This document shows positions 1-10,579 of a stretch of 64,000 nt of DNA, in pieces. Under the pieces are notes generated by a model, which was not told the origin of the DNA, did no database searches, and saw only the letters and a list, made by a program, of their open reading frames with translations. Source of the stretch: Datisca glomerata (taxonomy: Eukaryota; Streptophyta; Magnoliopsida; Cucurbitales; Datiscaceae); assembly GCA_003255025.1 (NCBI GenBank), contig QANY01011382.1:186001-250000 (forward strand), written 5' to 3'. Position 1 is the first letter of the stretch; every line of letters starts with the position of its first letter. Both the position numbers and the translations under genes were made by a program.

Positions 1-1337
1 GTCGGCTTTGTTTAGTGAAAAGTAAATAATGGAAGTAACAAAATCTAAATCTAATTATTAAAATTATAATCCACACATACGTGAACATTAATTATAATAA
101 TAAGAGAATAATGCAAGAATGGCATTATAAGCATGAAGATGCAAGAATGTTAAATAAATAAACATGTAAAGGAAATAAATGTTAATAATTACAACAAAAG
201 GGAAGTAAAAAAATAGAGATAAGTTATAGGATGTCAAATTATAGAAAACATAAAATGTTGAGATTATATAAAACATGCATAAAAACAATANAATAATATT
301 ATTAAATAAATAAATAAATTGAAAGAAAAATGATGAAAAATAAACAATATACTTTTTTAACATAAATATGTCTATTTTTTTACTATCTAGTCTACTAATT
401 ACCATATTTCTTTCCTTCCCTCATTAGTCATTGCTAATCAAATAGCAAAGGGGATGATCATGGATGATAATTAGTTCAAACAAATGTCACAAAATGATGA
501 ACATAATATTTTAAAAAGAAAAGACTTGTAGGAAAATTGAAAATTTCACAACTTAGATATTTGCATAATCTTGTATAGAGGTTTTACTCTCTATTTTATG
601 CATTGTTATGTGTGAGAAATTATCCTAGGAGATCTTTGCATCAAATGTACACTTTCAACCCATTAAAGGGTTGATTCACATTTGTTTAATTTTTTCACCC
701 CTCAAAAGATTTATCATCATCCTCATTAATTGAGTTGATGACAAAGACATCTCAATATCCAACTTGTAAAGAAATCATCAAAGCATGAAATTAAAAGGTT
801 AAGATTTAAATGAGGAGAAATGATAAAGAATGAACAATCCACTTATGTATAAAAAATACAAAAGATATCAACTACATTCATATGAAGAAGAGAGATGAAC
901 AAAATATATTATGAGCAAATGTACCAAACAACTCAGCTACCTTGAGAAAAATAATGGAAGAAGATGAAGATAATAGAAGTGTAGAACGACTTCCTCTCTC
1001 TAAAATCACCTCTCTTTCTCACTCCAACCCCTCTCTTTCTCACTCTAAAAAAAATGGCTTCCCTTTTTTTACTCCAAAGAGCCCCCCACCTTAAGTGAAG
1101 ACCACATCCCTATTTATAGGCAAAATTAGGGTTTGTCTTTTTTACTTTTAGTCTTTTTTTTAATTTTTATTTTTAATCCTTTTTTTCAATTTTTAATTTT
1201 TAGTCCTTGGACCACTTTTCTTATTTTAGTATTGGATTAGCTTTCAAATTATACATATAGTCTTGGATTATTATATGAGCCAAAATACAAAGTATGTATA
1301 TTTCATGTATTAGACCAGATAAAATACGGTATCTACA
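1..1337 (-). mobile_element. LTR of a Tat-type Ty3/gypsy retrotransposon, inverted, cut by the window edge
   Basis: Read on the minus strand from 1337 leftwards, this begins TGTAGATACCGTATTTTATC, the same start as the plus-strand LTR at 3423. The resemblance continues through a promoter-like TATA element (minus-strand CCTATAAATAGG at about 1109-1120), a purine-rich stretch, and the segment around 430-490 that matches the repeated units of the other LTR. The 3' end lies beyond the left edge of the window. No polypurine tract or primer site abuts its 5' end; integrase codons follow directly at 1340. It therefore looks like a solo or nested copy inserted into, or rearranged against, the neighbouring element. 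One unresolved base (N) is at 291. Confidence 0.75.
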
Positions 1338-1339
1338 AT

Positions 1340-1830
1340 TGGCATGAGATGCTCTTGTTTACACTGCACGGGTACCGCACATCAGTTCGAACATCAACTG
1401 GGGCAACGCCATTCTCTTTGGTATATGGCATGGAAGAGGTCATTCCAATTGAAGTGAAAATTCCCTCCCTCAGAGTCTTAGTGGAGGCGAAATTAGAAGA
1501 AGCGGAGTGGGTACAAACACGATATGAGCAATTGAATTTCATCGAGGGAAAAATATTGACTGCATTATGTAGAGGGCAATTATATCAAAGAGAAATGATG
1601 CACGCATATGACAAAAAATTGCGTCCCCGATGTTTCTGAGAAGGAGACTTGGTGTTAAAAAAGATACTCTCATATCAAAAGGATCACCGGGGAAGTGGAC
1701 CCCAAATTACGAAGGACATTTCATTGTCAAGAAGACTTTCTCGAGAGGAGCTCTCATGCTAACAAACATGGATGGAGATGATTTACCACACACAGTTAAT
1801 TCTGATACAGTCAAGAAATACTTCGTTTGA
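1340..1830 (+). pseudogene. Ty3/gypsy integrase C-terminal remnant
   Basis: The reading frame opens with WHEMLLFTLHGYRTSVRTST and continues ATPFSLVYGMEEVIPIEV, the hallmark end of the catalytic core of plant Ty3/gypsy integrases. It then runs into the C-terminal segment ending with KWTPNYEGHFIVKK, a TNMDGDDLP motif and VKKYF, where this protein family normally ends before the 3' untranslated region. The frame is lost at about 1625-1640 (stop at 1637-1639) and regained in the frame starting at 1630, so the copy is dead. The N-terminal zinc-binding part and the first catalytic aspartates are absent, replaced by the inverted LTR. The family inserts retroelement cDNA into chromosomes. Identification as gypsy integrase is firm; the Tat lineage is inferred from the structure downstream. 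Confidence 0.88.
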
Positions 1831-2729
1831 CAGCTCTAAGTATGGGAAAAATGAAGTTAGGCAAAAAAAAATGTTTTAAGAAAAATAGCTGTCTCGAATA
1901 CTGGAGAAATTCTTCCTCCATTTTTTTCTTTTTCCAAATCATCGTTTGTAAACATTATTCATCATCAATGAAGAGCCTTTTTTTTCTTTCTCAGTTGGCA
2001 AATACAAATACTTCATCTTCTCTTTATTTCTATTATTTCTTATTCCTCTCAATTCTAAGATATCATTAATTACTCTTGAAATAACTCAGAAGCATAGCTT
2101 GGTTAGGTGAAAGCTAACTAAAAAAGAAAAAAGAAAAGAATATGAACTAAGAAAGGTGGTCTGAGTACGAGGAAAAATCTGAAAAGTCATCACGAGAAAG
2201 TTGGTATGCACATAACGAAGGCTAAAGCATGATTGGAGGATTGCAATTAAAGTACATAAGAGAAGCAAAATGTGGAGAAATTATCCATTTTTTCTTCATC
2301 ATCGACGTGGAGCCGAATACTAGGGCACAAACCAATGAATAAGGATGCATCATTTTCTTGAAAGTATACTCGATACTTCATTGCGAGTCCATGACCTTAG
2401 GCCAAGTGATTGATTTGAAGGGTGAAGGATATGGCGACGTTAGTCAGCTTTCAAAAAAATCATCAAATAATTTTCTCACAAATGTTTTCAATCATGCATA
2501 GAACGCATGCACTCAAAATCACTACTTTGCATTTATATTCAATAACTACAATGCATAGACATGCATCATATTGATCTGTTTTGATGCACTTCAAGTGCAT
2601 GAATCATTTAAAGATATTCTTTCGAAATCCATACATGACTTTCCAACATTTATAGCATGCATTAGTCTAGCTCTTGCACCATATGAAACTTGTAAATATC
2701 ATATCAAATATCATTTCAACATCTTTAGT
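1831..2729. other. 3' untranslated region of the gypsy element, no gene seen
   Basis: AT-rich sequence between the integrase end and the tandem array. Reading frames at 1827-2069 and 2086-2268 are low-complexity chance frames. A long 3' untranslated region here is typical of the Tat lineage. Confidence 0.5.
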
Positions 2730-3300
2730 TAAATCGAACTTGAATCGAGTCGAGGTCAAAGCCTGCGTCTATCCAGGTCCGTTTCCTTTCAAATATATCG
2801 GTTAAATCGAACCCGACTTTGTCATGGTCGAAGCCCGGTGTCAGCGCTTGGTCCATTTCAATAATATGGTTAAATAGAACTCGCATTGACTCGAGGTCGA
2901 AGCCTGCGTCTATCCAGGTCCACGCCCTTCCTTTATCTATGGTTAAATCGAACCCCCATCGAGTCGAGGTCGAAGCTTGCCTATATTCAAGTCTACGTCG
3001 TTTCTTTATCTTTGGTTAAATCGAACCCGACTTTGTCGCGGTCGAAGCCCGGTGTCAGCGCCTGGTCTATTTCAATTAATATGGTTAAATCGAACCCGCA
3101 TTGAGTCGAGGTCGAAGCCTGCGTCTATCCAAGTCCGCGTCCTTTCTTTATCTTAGGTTAAATCATAAACCGACTTTGTCACGGTCGAAGCCTGGTGTCA
3201 ACGCCTGGTCCGTTTCAATTTATAGGGTAAATCGAACCCGAATTGAGTCGAAATCGAAGCATGTGTCTATCCAGGTCCATTTCATAAGTTCCATCATTTC
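2730..3300 (+). repeat. Tandem array of eight 68-73 bp units in the gypsy 3' UTR
   Basis: Each unit begins GGTTAAATCGAACCCG and contains GTCGAAGCC followed by a variable tail. Two unit types alternate: type A carries GAGTCGAGGTCGAAGCCTGC and CTATCCAGGTCC; type B carries CTTTGTCGCGGTCGAAGCCC and GCGCCTGGTCC. The order along the array is A-B-A-A-B-A-B-A. The units are still similar enough to align by eye. Small overlapping reading frames inside the array (2819-3304) are by-products of the repetition. Tandem arrays in this position are known for Tat-lineage elements such as Ogre. Confidence 0.85.
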
Positions 3301-3407
3301 ATAAAACCTGAATAAGTCGAGGTTTCTATTTCCTTTATCTATATAGTTTTTTCTCGATCAAAATAATTATCTACACATTTGTACACCTTCTAAGTTTAGA
3401 AGCGTGA

Positions 3408-3422
3408 ACAAAGGGGGGCAGT
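3408..3422 (+). other. Polypurine tract of the gypsy element
   Basis: GAACAAAGGGGGGCAG lies directly before the TGTAGATACC start of the LTR. A purine run in this place primes plus-strand DNA synthesis in LTR retrotransposons. Its position confirms that 3423 is the start of a 3' LTR in plus orientation. Confidence 0.75.
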
Positions 3423-4730
3423 TGTAGATACCGTATTTTATCCGGTCCAATACTTTAAAAATATAAATTTTATTTTTTTTGCTCATATACTATTCTAAGA
3501 CTATGTGTATAATTTGAAAAATAGGCTGATACCTAAAAAATAAGAAAATTTGACCAAGGACTAAAAATAAAAAAAAGGAACAAAAAGACTAAAATTAAAA
3601 AAGTGAAGCCCTAAGTTTGCATATAAATAGAGGGGAGGTCTTCACTTGAAAGGAGAGATTTGGGAGAGTGAGGAAGAGAAGAGATTTTAGAGAGAGAAAG
3701 AGAGGTTTTGAGAAAATAGTGAAAAAGGGAAAGAATGTGAGTTTTCATTTCTATTCATCTTCCATCTTCTCATTTTTTTTTATTAAGGTAGTTCAAATCT
3801 CTTACATTTTAGCTTACAATATATTTTGTTCATTCTAATTAATCATCTCTCTTTTTCATACTCATAGATTTGATATTTCTTTGTTTCATTTTCCATATAT
3901 AGGTTTGTTTGTTCATTCTTTATTATTTCTCCTACTTTTAGTCTTAAGTTTTATTTTCATATATTGTTTATCTCTCTACAAGTTTGATGATGAGATTTTT
4001 TTTGTCATCAACTCAATCAATGAGAATGAGGATAAAATTTTGAGGGGTGTAAAATTAATTCAATGTGAATCAACCATTTAATGGGTTGAAAGTGTACATT
4101 TGATGAAAAGATCTCCTACGATAATTTCTCATACATAAAAATGCATAAAATAGATAGTAAAACCTCTATATAAGATTAGGCAAATATTTTAAGCTTTGAT
4201 TTTTTATGTTCTTACAAATCTTCTCTTCTTTTCTTTTTAATTTTTTGACCATCATTTTTTGTGACACATGTTTGAACTAGTTACCATCCATGATCATTCC
4301 TAGCAATGAAGGAAGAAATGAAAAATTGTAATTAGTGAACTAAGTGGTCTAAAATAAAAAAATAGTATATTTATATCTCAAACAAAAATTATTGTATTTT
4401 GAAAGTTTTATTGATTTTCTTTTGTGACACTTGTTTAAACTAGTTACTATCCATGATCATTCCTAGCAATGAAGGAAGAAAGGAAAAATGGTAATTAGTG
4501 AACTAAGTAGTCCAATAAAAAAATTGTATATTTATATCCCAAACAAAAATTATTTTATTTTGAAAGTTTTATATATTTTCTTTAATGACACTTGTTTAAA
4601 CTAATTACCATTCATGATCATTCCTAGTAATGAAGGGAGAAAGGAAAAATGGTAATTAATGAACTAAGTAGTCCAAAAATAAAAAATTGTATATTTATAT
4701 CCCAAACAAAATTATGTAAAAGTGAAAAAT
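3423..4730 (+). mobile_element. 3' LTR of the Tat-type gypsy element
   Basis: Starts with TG at 3423 after the polypurine tract and matches the inverted LTR at 1-1337 over most of its length. A TATA-like ATATAAATAG lies at 3621-3630, equivalent to the TATA element of the inverted copy, followed by a purine-rich stretch (3640-3740) that is also shared. The last part contains three copies of a unit of about 162 bp. The exact 3' end is not resolved; similarity to the other copy can be followed to about 4730. Confidence 0.75.
4261..4730 (+). repeat. Three tandem units of about 162 bp inside the LTR
   Basis: Units start at 4261 (GTGACACATG), 4424 (GTGACACTTG) and 4585 (ATGACACTTG), so spacing is 163 and 161 bp. 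Each contains CCATGATCATTCCTAG, an AATGAAGG(A/G)AGAAA purine block and TATATTTATATC. The inverted LTR at 1-1337 shows one recognisable counterpart of this unit (about 345-490), so the expansion may be copy-specific or partly outside the window in the other copy. Confidence 0.8.
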
Positions 4731-4739
4731 TTTAAAAAG

Positions 4740-6049
4740 AAAGACAGAGGGTGATGATTTACATATGATGTTTCTATCTTTTCAACAAACTTTAGGGATG
4801 TCCGTATACTTTTTCCTAAATAAATAAAGACTAAATTCATGTAAAATTTTATACAGAGCATTTACTCTTCTCTCTTTTCTCATCATTATCTCTGTAACTT
4901 TTGAAAACTTCAAAGAAAAACCCCGTATAAAGTGCATCTATACCCTATAAAAAATCATTGTAATGAGAAATCCCGTCAAACCTATCTGGGCAGAAGCGTA
5001 TTTTTCCTATAAATAGGACCTCTCATTTCCATTTTGAAGGGAAGCCAGCCCGGGAAGCACGCTGGGAAAGGGCATCTAAAGAGGAAGAGATAGAGAAGAG
5101 GGAGGAGCCATCACCTATAGAGGATGAGAAAGAGAAGCACCCTCCTCCATGCTCTCATACCAAGTTGAAATACCGGACATAATCACTTCTTAACACCTAT
5201 GTGTTAAGAATAGAAGTACTGTTGTTATCTTAAAAGTAGCATAGTAATGACATCTAGTCAAAAAAGTTATGTATGATTATTAAAACTAAACTAGAGTTGA
5301 TGTAATTAAGATAAGAAAATAAAGATTTTGGCCAAAAGTTGTCATCTGGTTCATTACTACATATATTGGTATACAAAAATTGAATTGATATACAATCCCT
5401 AGCTATCAAACCTGACAAGCCATCCACTCTCCTTATCTCCACGCTCACTGTCATCTCCACCAGCTTCGTCCTTGCCTCGCCTGTATTTTCACTATCTATA
5501 AGAGGTTTTCTTCCAGCCGATCGGATCCCGGAGAAGATCGCAGCCACCACCGCAGCAAACCCATGATGAATTTCTCGATTAAGAACACAACATTGTTTCA
5601 GACCATCCCATTTGGCAGTTGATTGATGTTGGCAGTTGTTATTTTTATACATGAGATCCTTGTCGGATATGTACGATTCTTCCATATTCCGATGATCCTT
5701 TCTATAGACAGTTCAGGTTGCCGGAGAATGCTCTGTTTTGGTGGATAATATGCAGGCTTTATTTATCTCATGATGAAACTGTAATTGTTGAAAAAAATAA
5801 GGGTGTTCCTCCTGCTATACCCTTTGTTCTCAATATCTTCTTCGCCAATATTTTCCGTTTAATATCATCCTTCTTGTTCTATTTCCCAATTCTCTCCTTG
5901 AAATTCCTGAAAAATTACATCATCAAGTAGATGATACTTGATAGAGATGTAAAATCCCATCTCTGAGCTATTAAAAACATCTATTGTTTTAAATTTATTA
6001 CCTGCATAAAGGAACTCTGCAGAGATCAAAATTAGAACAGAGAAAAGAA
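4740..6049. other. Unassigned stretch with a possible minus-strand primer-site-like motif
   Basis: CCTATAAATAGG at 5009-5020 is TATA-like and is followed by a purine-rich segment. TGCTCTCATACCA at about 5151-5163 is the reverse complement of a primer-site-like TGGTATGAGAGCA, as in Ty1/copia elements, and a perfect inverted repeat CTTAACACCTATGTGTTAAG follows at about 5188-5207. An open frame on the minus strand (5685-5254) has no recognisable motif, and the opposite strand over the same bases is equally uninformative. I cannot assign a gene here. Confidence 0.3.
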
Positions 6050-6995
6050 TGCAACTCGAACTCAAATTGAGTCGACGTCGAAACCTATATCTATACAGGC
6101 ATGCTTCTATTTCAAATGTCTTTGATTAAATCAAACTTGAATTGAGTTGTGATCAGAGTATGTGTCTATCCAAGTTCGTTTCATTTCAATTATCTTCAGT
6201 TACAACAAACCCGAATAGATTTTAGGTCAAAACATGTGACTATCCGAGTCCATTTTATTTCAAATATCTTAGAATAAATCAAACCCCCAGTTAATTTATG
6301 GTCGTAGCTTATGTCTATCCAGGCCCTTCTGAATTTAAATATCTTCAGTTAAATCGAACATGAATGCAGTCGTGGCCAAAGCTTGTTACTATCCAAGTAC
6401 ATTTCATTTCAAATATCTTCGGTTAAATCAAACCAGAATTAAGTCAAGATCATAACATGCGTCTTTCCTTGTCCATCTTAATTTCAAATATATTTGGTTA
6501 AATCGAACTTGAATTGAGTTTAGGTCGAAAACTGTGTCTATCCATCTCTGTTTCATTTCAAATATTTTTAGTTAAATCGAACCCAAATTAAGTGGAGGTC
6601 GAAGCCTATGTGTATCTACTTCTGTTTCATTTCAAATATCTTTGATTAAATTAAACTCGAATTGAGACGAGGCCGAAGCCTGTGTCTATCCAAGTCCATT
6701 TCATTCCAATTATATTGCGTTAAATCAAAGTTGAATTGAGTCAATGTTGAAGCATGTGTCTATCCAAGTCTGTTTTATTTCAAATATTTTCGGTTAAATC
6801 AAACCCGAATTGAGTCGAGGTCTAAGCATGTTCCTATCTAGATCCGCTTCATTTCAAATACTTTCAATTGAATTGAGTCGAGATCAAAACTTGTATCTTT
6901 CTAGATTCATTTTCATTTCAAATCATTCTGCTTAAATCAAAACCTAATTCTGTCGAGTTCGACACCTACATCTATCCATGTCATTTTAAATTTAT
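6050..6995 (+). repeat. Second tandem array, about 13 diverged 74 bp units
   Basis: Units of about 74 bp begin TTAAATCAAACCCGAATTGA and continue with GTCGAGGTCGAAGCC, TGTGTCTATCCAAGTCC and a TTTCATTTCAAATAT spacer. They are the same type as type A units of the array at 2730-3300 but more diverged from one another. No type B units are seen. The array precedes a second polypurine-like tract and LTR start, so it is the 3' UTR array of a second, older element of the same family. Confidence 0.85.
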
Positions 6996-7104
6996 GTCTT
7001 TTCATAGAGCTCGAATCAGTCGAGTTCTATATTCCCATTATCCCTGTAGTTATGTTTCTTCCTGATCAAATTACTTATCTACACCTTTATACACCCCCCG
7101 AAGT

Positions 7105-7340
7105 TTAAGGGAGTGAACAACATGGAGGGGAGTGACCTATAGATATTGTATTTTGTCATGTCCAATATCTTTCAACCAATTTTATTTTTTGGCTCATTTT
7201 TAGAGCCCAAAAAAACTCAGAACCTAAAAAATAAAAGTTCTTAAGATTACCAAATAATTGTAAAAATTTAGGAAAAATTAGAGTAAATAAAAAATTAAAA
7301 TTAAAAAGTAGCCAAAATATTAAATTTGACAACTTTCTCT
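7105..7340 (+). mobile_element. Degenerate polypurine tract and LTR start of a second gypsy element
   Basis: GGGAGTGAACAACATGGAGG ending near 7130 corresponds to the polypurine region at 3400-3422, and TATAGATATTGTATTTTGTC at about 7139 corresponds to the LTR start at 3423. Similarity continues through a GCTCAT motif and AAAATTAAAATTAAAAAG (about 7283-7306). The equivalent sequence cannot be followed past about 7340. No coding part of this element is present between 4730 and 6050. Confidence 0.65.
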
Positions 7341-8796
7341 TCATGCTAAAAATCACAAATATATCTAATTAACGAATTTATGCACAAAAAGTGAGGTCTA
7401 GATGTATTTTCATATTTGACAATATAATAAACATTAACCACCTTCCTAAATAATAAAATAAAATCTAAAAAAATTGTTTCCTTAACGAAAACCCTGATCT
7501 TTTCTTGTAAAAAGGAAGGGAATTGATGAAGAGAATGGGGTCTTCTAGGGATTCTCCGAATTCTTTTGGGAAAATTTTACTACCATAATAAACAAAGAGA
7601 GAAAAGAGGAGAATGAAAGAGAGATTGAGTATGCCACCAACTTTTCGGGCGCCAGCTGGCACCGACCGCCACTATCAGAGGACTTAGAAACTGCCGTTGG
7701 AATTGTCTTGCTGCGAACTACCATCCCTCCAAGGTTCAACTCAATCGGACAAGCATTGACCAAGAAACAACCATTTGAAGTTTTGACTAAAAAACTCTAA
7801 CTCTTCTATTCTCTGTCATCGACGACGTCCCTATCAATGACCATTACCTTTCAAACATTTTCATTAAGCTCTACTAATCCAACCTAATTTTTTGGCCAAA
7901 ACAACCACCTTCTCCAGTAACCGAAAAACTCAAAATTCAAGAAATCATAACTTTCTGATCTAATATCTCATTCGTCGAGTGAGACCTGTCACTTCAAATT
8001 GATTCAGTAGGATCCTCTCATTTACATTTTTGTTAACTTTCTTGATCAAATCTGATATCATGAACATCTACTAAATATTTGAAAAGTACACAAATTATTT
8101 TTTAAATTTCATGTATATATTTTTCCTTGTATTATTTTCTATCTCTATACTAACATATACATAAACATGTGAGAGTTATTTAAATTATTTGTTTGTGTAA
8201 AATTTCTATTATGGATTTTAATATGATTCTCATTCTTATTGTTTAAATTAATGCTTGGAAAATAATTCCACATTATTTGGAACCTAAAAGTTCCTACGAA
8301 GGGATTTAGTAATATCGGAGAGTTTATTCTCGGAATGTCAAGATCAATCTTAATAATGAATTTAAATATTTCATACAAAGAATCTGAAGGGATTTAGGAA
8401 TTTTGGAGTGTCGATTTCTAAAGTTTTTTAGGTGAGCAATTATTTTTGGGATACCAATTCTTGTTCTTTTTCTTTTTTTTTTATATATAAAAACATCCAG
8501 ATGAAGGACTTTTGGACTTTTGGAATGCCAATTTCCTGAACCACTTAGGTGAGAAATTATTTTTTGGGATTCTAAAGATAATTCTAGTCTTTTGGCAAAA
8601 AGAATTTTAAAATTTTCAATGTTCTTATTACCACTCATTTATTGTCATATACTTGTTTCATGTTTGACATAAGATTTGACTAAGTGAGACATTTAAAAAT
8701 TAATTTTTCCAAATTTCTTTAAGGATCATTTTCAAAATATTAGCAATTGATAACGGGTGTTGTAGGGTCCTAATATCTTCTCTATGCACAAAGAAG
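7341..8796. other. No gene recognised; weak internal repeats
   Basis: Open frames on the minus strand at 7465-7763 and 8145-8638 show no motif. Segments around 8380, 8500 and 8580 resemble one another (GGACTTTTGGAATGCC-like start, TTAGGTGAG centre, TTTTTGGGAT end), suggesting an old tandem duplication of roughly 120 bp. Confidence 0.3.
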
Positions 8797-9015
8797 AGAT
8801 TGAACTGCCGAATCAGAAAATTTTGGGCTATCATATAGCTCTGTATCGGGTAAGTTCACGAGTTGTTAATAAGCGGACTGGAACCGCTGACATCCATACA
8901 AGGTAAACCACCGCCTCTCCAGCCCCCCGGCTGATTCTACCATAGAGGCCAACAATAGACAAGAACTCCCCCTGAACACAGCTAAGAACTTTCATCGTAT
9001 TCTGCTCTCCAAAGA
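8797..9015 (-). other. Nuclear insertion of plastid DNA (trnA-UGC end to rrn23 spacer)
   Basis: On the minus strand, this reads as the last part of the plastid trnA-UGC intron (CTCTCCAAAG near 9015, CGATGAAAGTT, GTTGGCCTCTATGGTAGAAT, GAGGCGGTGGTTTACC), then the 3' exon, then the spacer towards the 23S rRNA gene (AACTCGTGAACTTA, CATATGATAG-like motif, GATTCGGCAGTTC). I recognise this order from the conserved plastid rRNA operon. Scattered substitutions show it is an old nuclear copy, not an organelle contig. Flanking sequence on both sides is AT-rich nuclear DNA. Confidence 0.88.
8864..8898 (-). pseudogene. trnA-UGC: 3' exon remnant of plastid tRNA-Ala (UGC)
   Basis: The minus strand carries GGATGTCAGCGGTTCCAGTC, i.e. 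the T-arm GCGGTTC-AGTCCGC, and a decayed acceptor end: TTATTAACA where the plastid gene has TTATCTCCA. The 5' exon, anticodon and most of the group II intron are missing, so no tRNA can be made. It acts here only as a marker of the plastid origin of the segment. Confidence 0.8.
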
Positions 9016-9169
9016 TTCATAATCAAATATGAATTTTCATAGACCAAAATACTTTTCTAAATTAGATTACTAATTATACTTTAAAATGATTAGTGACGAC
9101 TACAAATATATTTATCAATCACTACTCCATGTCATAGGCACATTGCGAAAATTGTAAAATGTCTACAAA

Positions 9170-10260
9170 CATATAATGTTTGGTTTGTGAGTTCTATGGA
9201 GTTTAGCTCATAGGAATATGGTATAAACCAGGAGTTCTTTATGATTCAGAAAAACTTGTTTTTATAGTTTAGTGAAATGGGATTTACTTGAAAAACGATA
9301 GTGTATTGACTCTATTATAAGAATGACTTCCTTTAGGCATAGTCTTGGTTATTGTGCTAGTAGTTTTGAAATGCATTGGAATGAATAATGAGTCCGAATT
9401 TTGGTACCTTAAGAAAATCATGAACTTATTACTATTATCTTATGAGTTCACTTAATCTCGAGACATTTATGAACTCCTATCTAGTAGCTTAGTTGTTTTG
9501 ACTATGATTGAGACTCTATAAGTCTACTACATATTCTATAAGTTAGATAACTAAGTTATAGATATGCATAGTTCCTCAATAGTATAGAATTCGTTTATGT
9601 GATCATAGTAAACTAAGTGCTTAGTATCTCTAATGAATTACTGGAGATTTGATAATTTTACTTGAGGTGTCATGTATGAAAAATGTCATGGTTGATCAAT
9701 CGAACGAGCATTTGAAACTTAAGGATATGAGAGGTGTATGAATTAATCTGATAGTATTTCTTCTAATATACAAGATGACATACTATGGAGGGGCAACATA
9801 TAATAAATAATATGTCGAGGAAAAAATTACATCGAATAACATAGTGGAATTCAATTACAATTTTATAGTGGAACTCATTATAATTAATAATTAATAAACC
9901 TAATCATGAGTTTGAGTGATATGCTTTACTAATTATTTAGCCAAAATTATTTTTATTCTTATAGTCCCCAAGCTAGTCTATGAATTTTGAGTATTGTCAT
10001 TACCAGTAATTAATAGGCACGACTTGGATACCTAATAGTCAATCATTTAAATTAATTCAGTACTAGTTTAAGTAACTGAAAATATTAATTAAAATAATTT
10101 AAAGTTGTTACTATAAATATGAGATTCCTCTCACTTAGCCTTTGGATGTTACTATTGACATCATTAGTCAGATAGAAAAGGCAACTTAGGGAAACCCCTT
10201 CTCTAGGTTAAATTGAGAGAGAGAATATTTTTTATAATCTTTGAGAGCCCTATACTTTTT
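9170..10260 (+). mobile_element. Copia LTR-like sequence, possibly solo
   Basis: The order of short motifs parallels the LTR at 25049-26634: TTCAATTACAATTTTATAGT (9851-9870) against GCAATTACATATTTATAGTG, AATTAATAATTAATAAACC, then TAGTCCCCAAG (9961) against GATCCCCAAG. A TATA-like CTATAAATATG lies at about 10111, and an ACTTAGCC-rich transcribed-like stretch ends near 10260. No terminal dinucleotides or target duplication could be set. Assignment as a diverged copia LTR rests on this motif order only. Confidence 0.4.
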
Positions 10261-10579
10261 CTTGGTTGATGAAGGAATGGTTAGGAAGATCACAAGGTTT
10301 TAGTATTCATGTGATACGTAATCACACAACCGAAATGAAAGCGATGCCGGACGGCAACTTTGCACGGTGGCGTGGGGGATGGTGGTGTTATCACGTAGAT
10401 CAAGGCATTAGTTCATGCCGATATCGAGGTTCAAATCTTGACTCAATATGAAGAATTTTTTAGATTTACAAGTCAAAGGTAATTTCTAGATTCGTTTCTA
10501 TAAGCATAGATTAGGTTGTCTTGTAAATAAATTAAAGATTGAGACCGCTGTAATAATTCTTTCATTTCATTCGTTAGAG
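10261..10579. other. Leader-like sequence, no gene seen
   Basis: The frame at 10266-10451 is open but has no recognisable domain. The sequence CGAGGTTCAAATCTTGACTC (10425-10444) resembles the text that follows copia LTRs in plant genomes and superficially a tRNA B box; no cloverleaf can be drawn. Confidence 0.25.

Noticed and set aside
88..405. 105-codon minus-strand frame rich in Phe, Tyr and Ile
   Set aside because: Translation of AT-rich LTR sequence; no domain, contains an unresolved base, lies within the gypsy LTR.
2819..3304. Overlapping frames with repeated SRSKPG-type peptides
   Set aside because: They are the translation of the tandem 3'-UTR array; no start context or family.
5254..5685. 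143-codon minus-strand frame and a hydrophobic plus-strand frame over the same bases
   Set aside because: No recognisable motif on either strand; kept as an unassigned stretch, not a gene.
7545..7763. Minus-strand frame with Ser/Phe-rich end
   Set aside because: No family recognised, overlapping another frame, AT-rich surroundings.
10340..10450. tRNA-like or SINE-like segment with GGTTCAAATC
   Set aside because: No T-arm or acceptor pairing can be drawn; resembles copia leader text instead.
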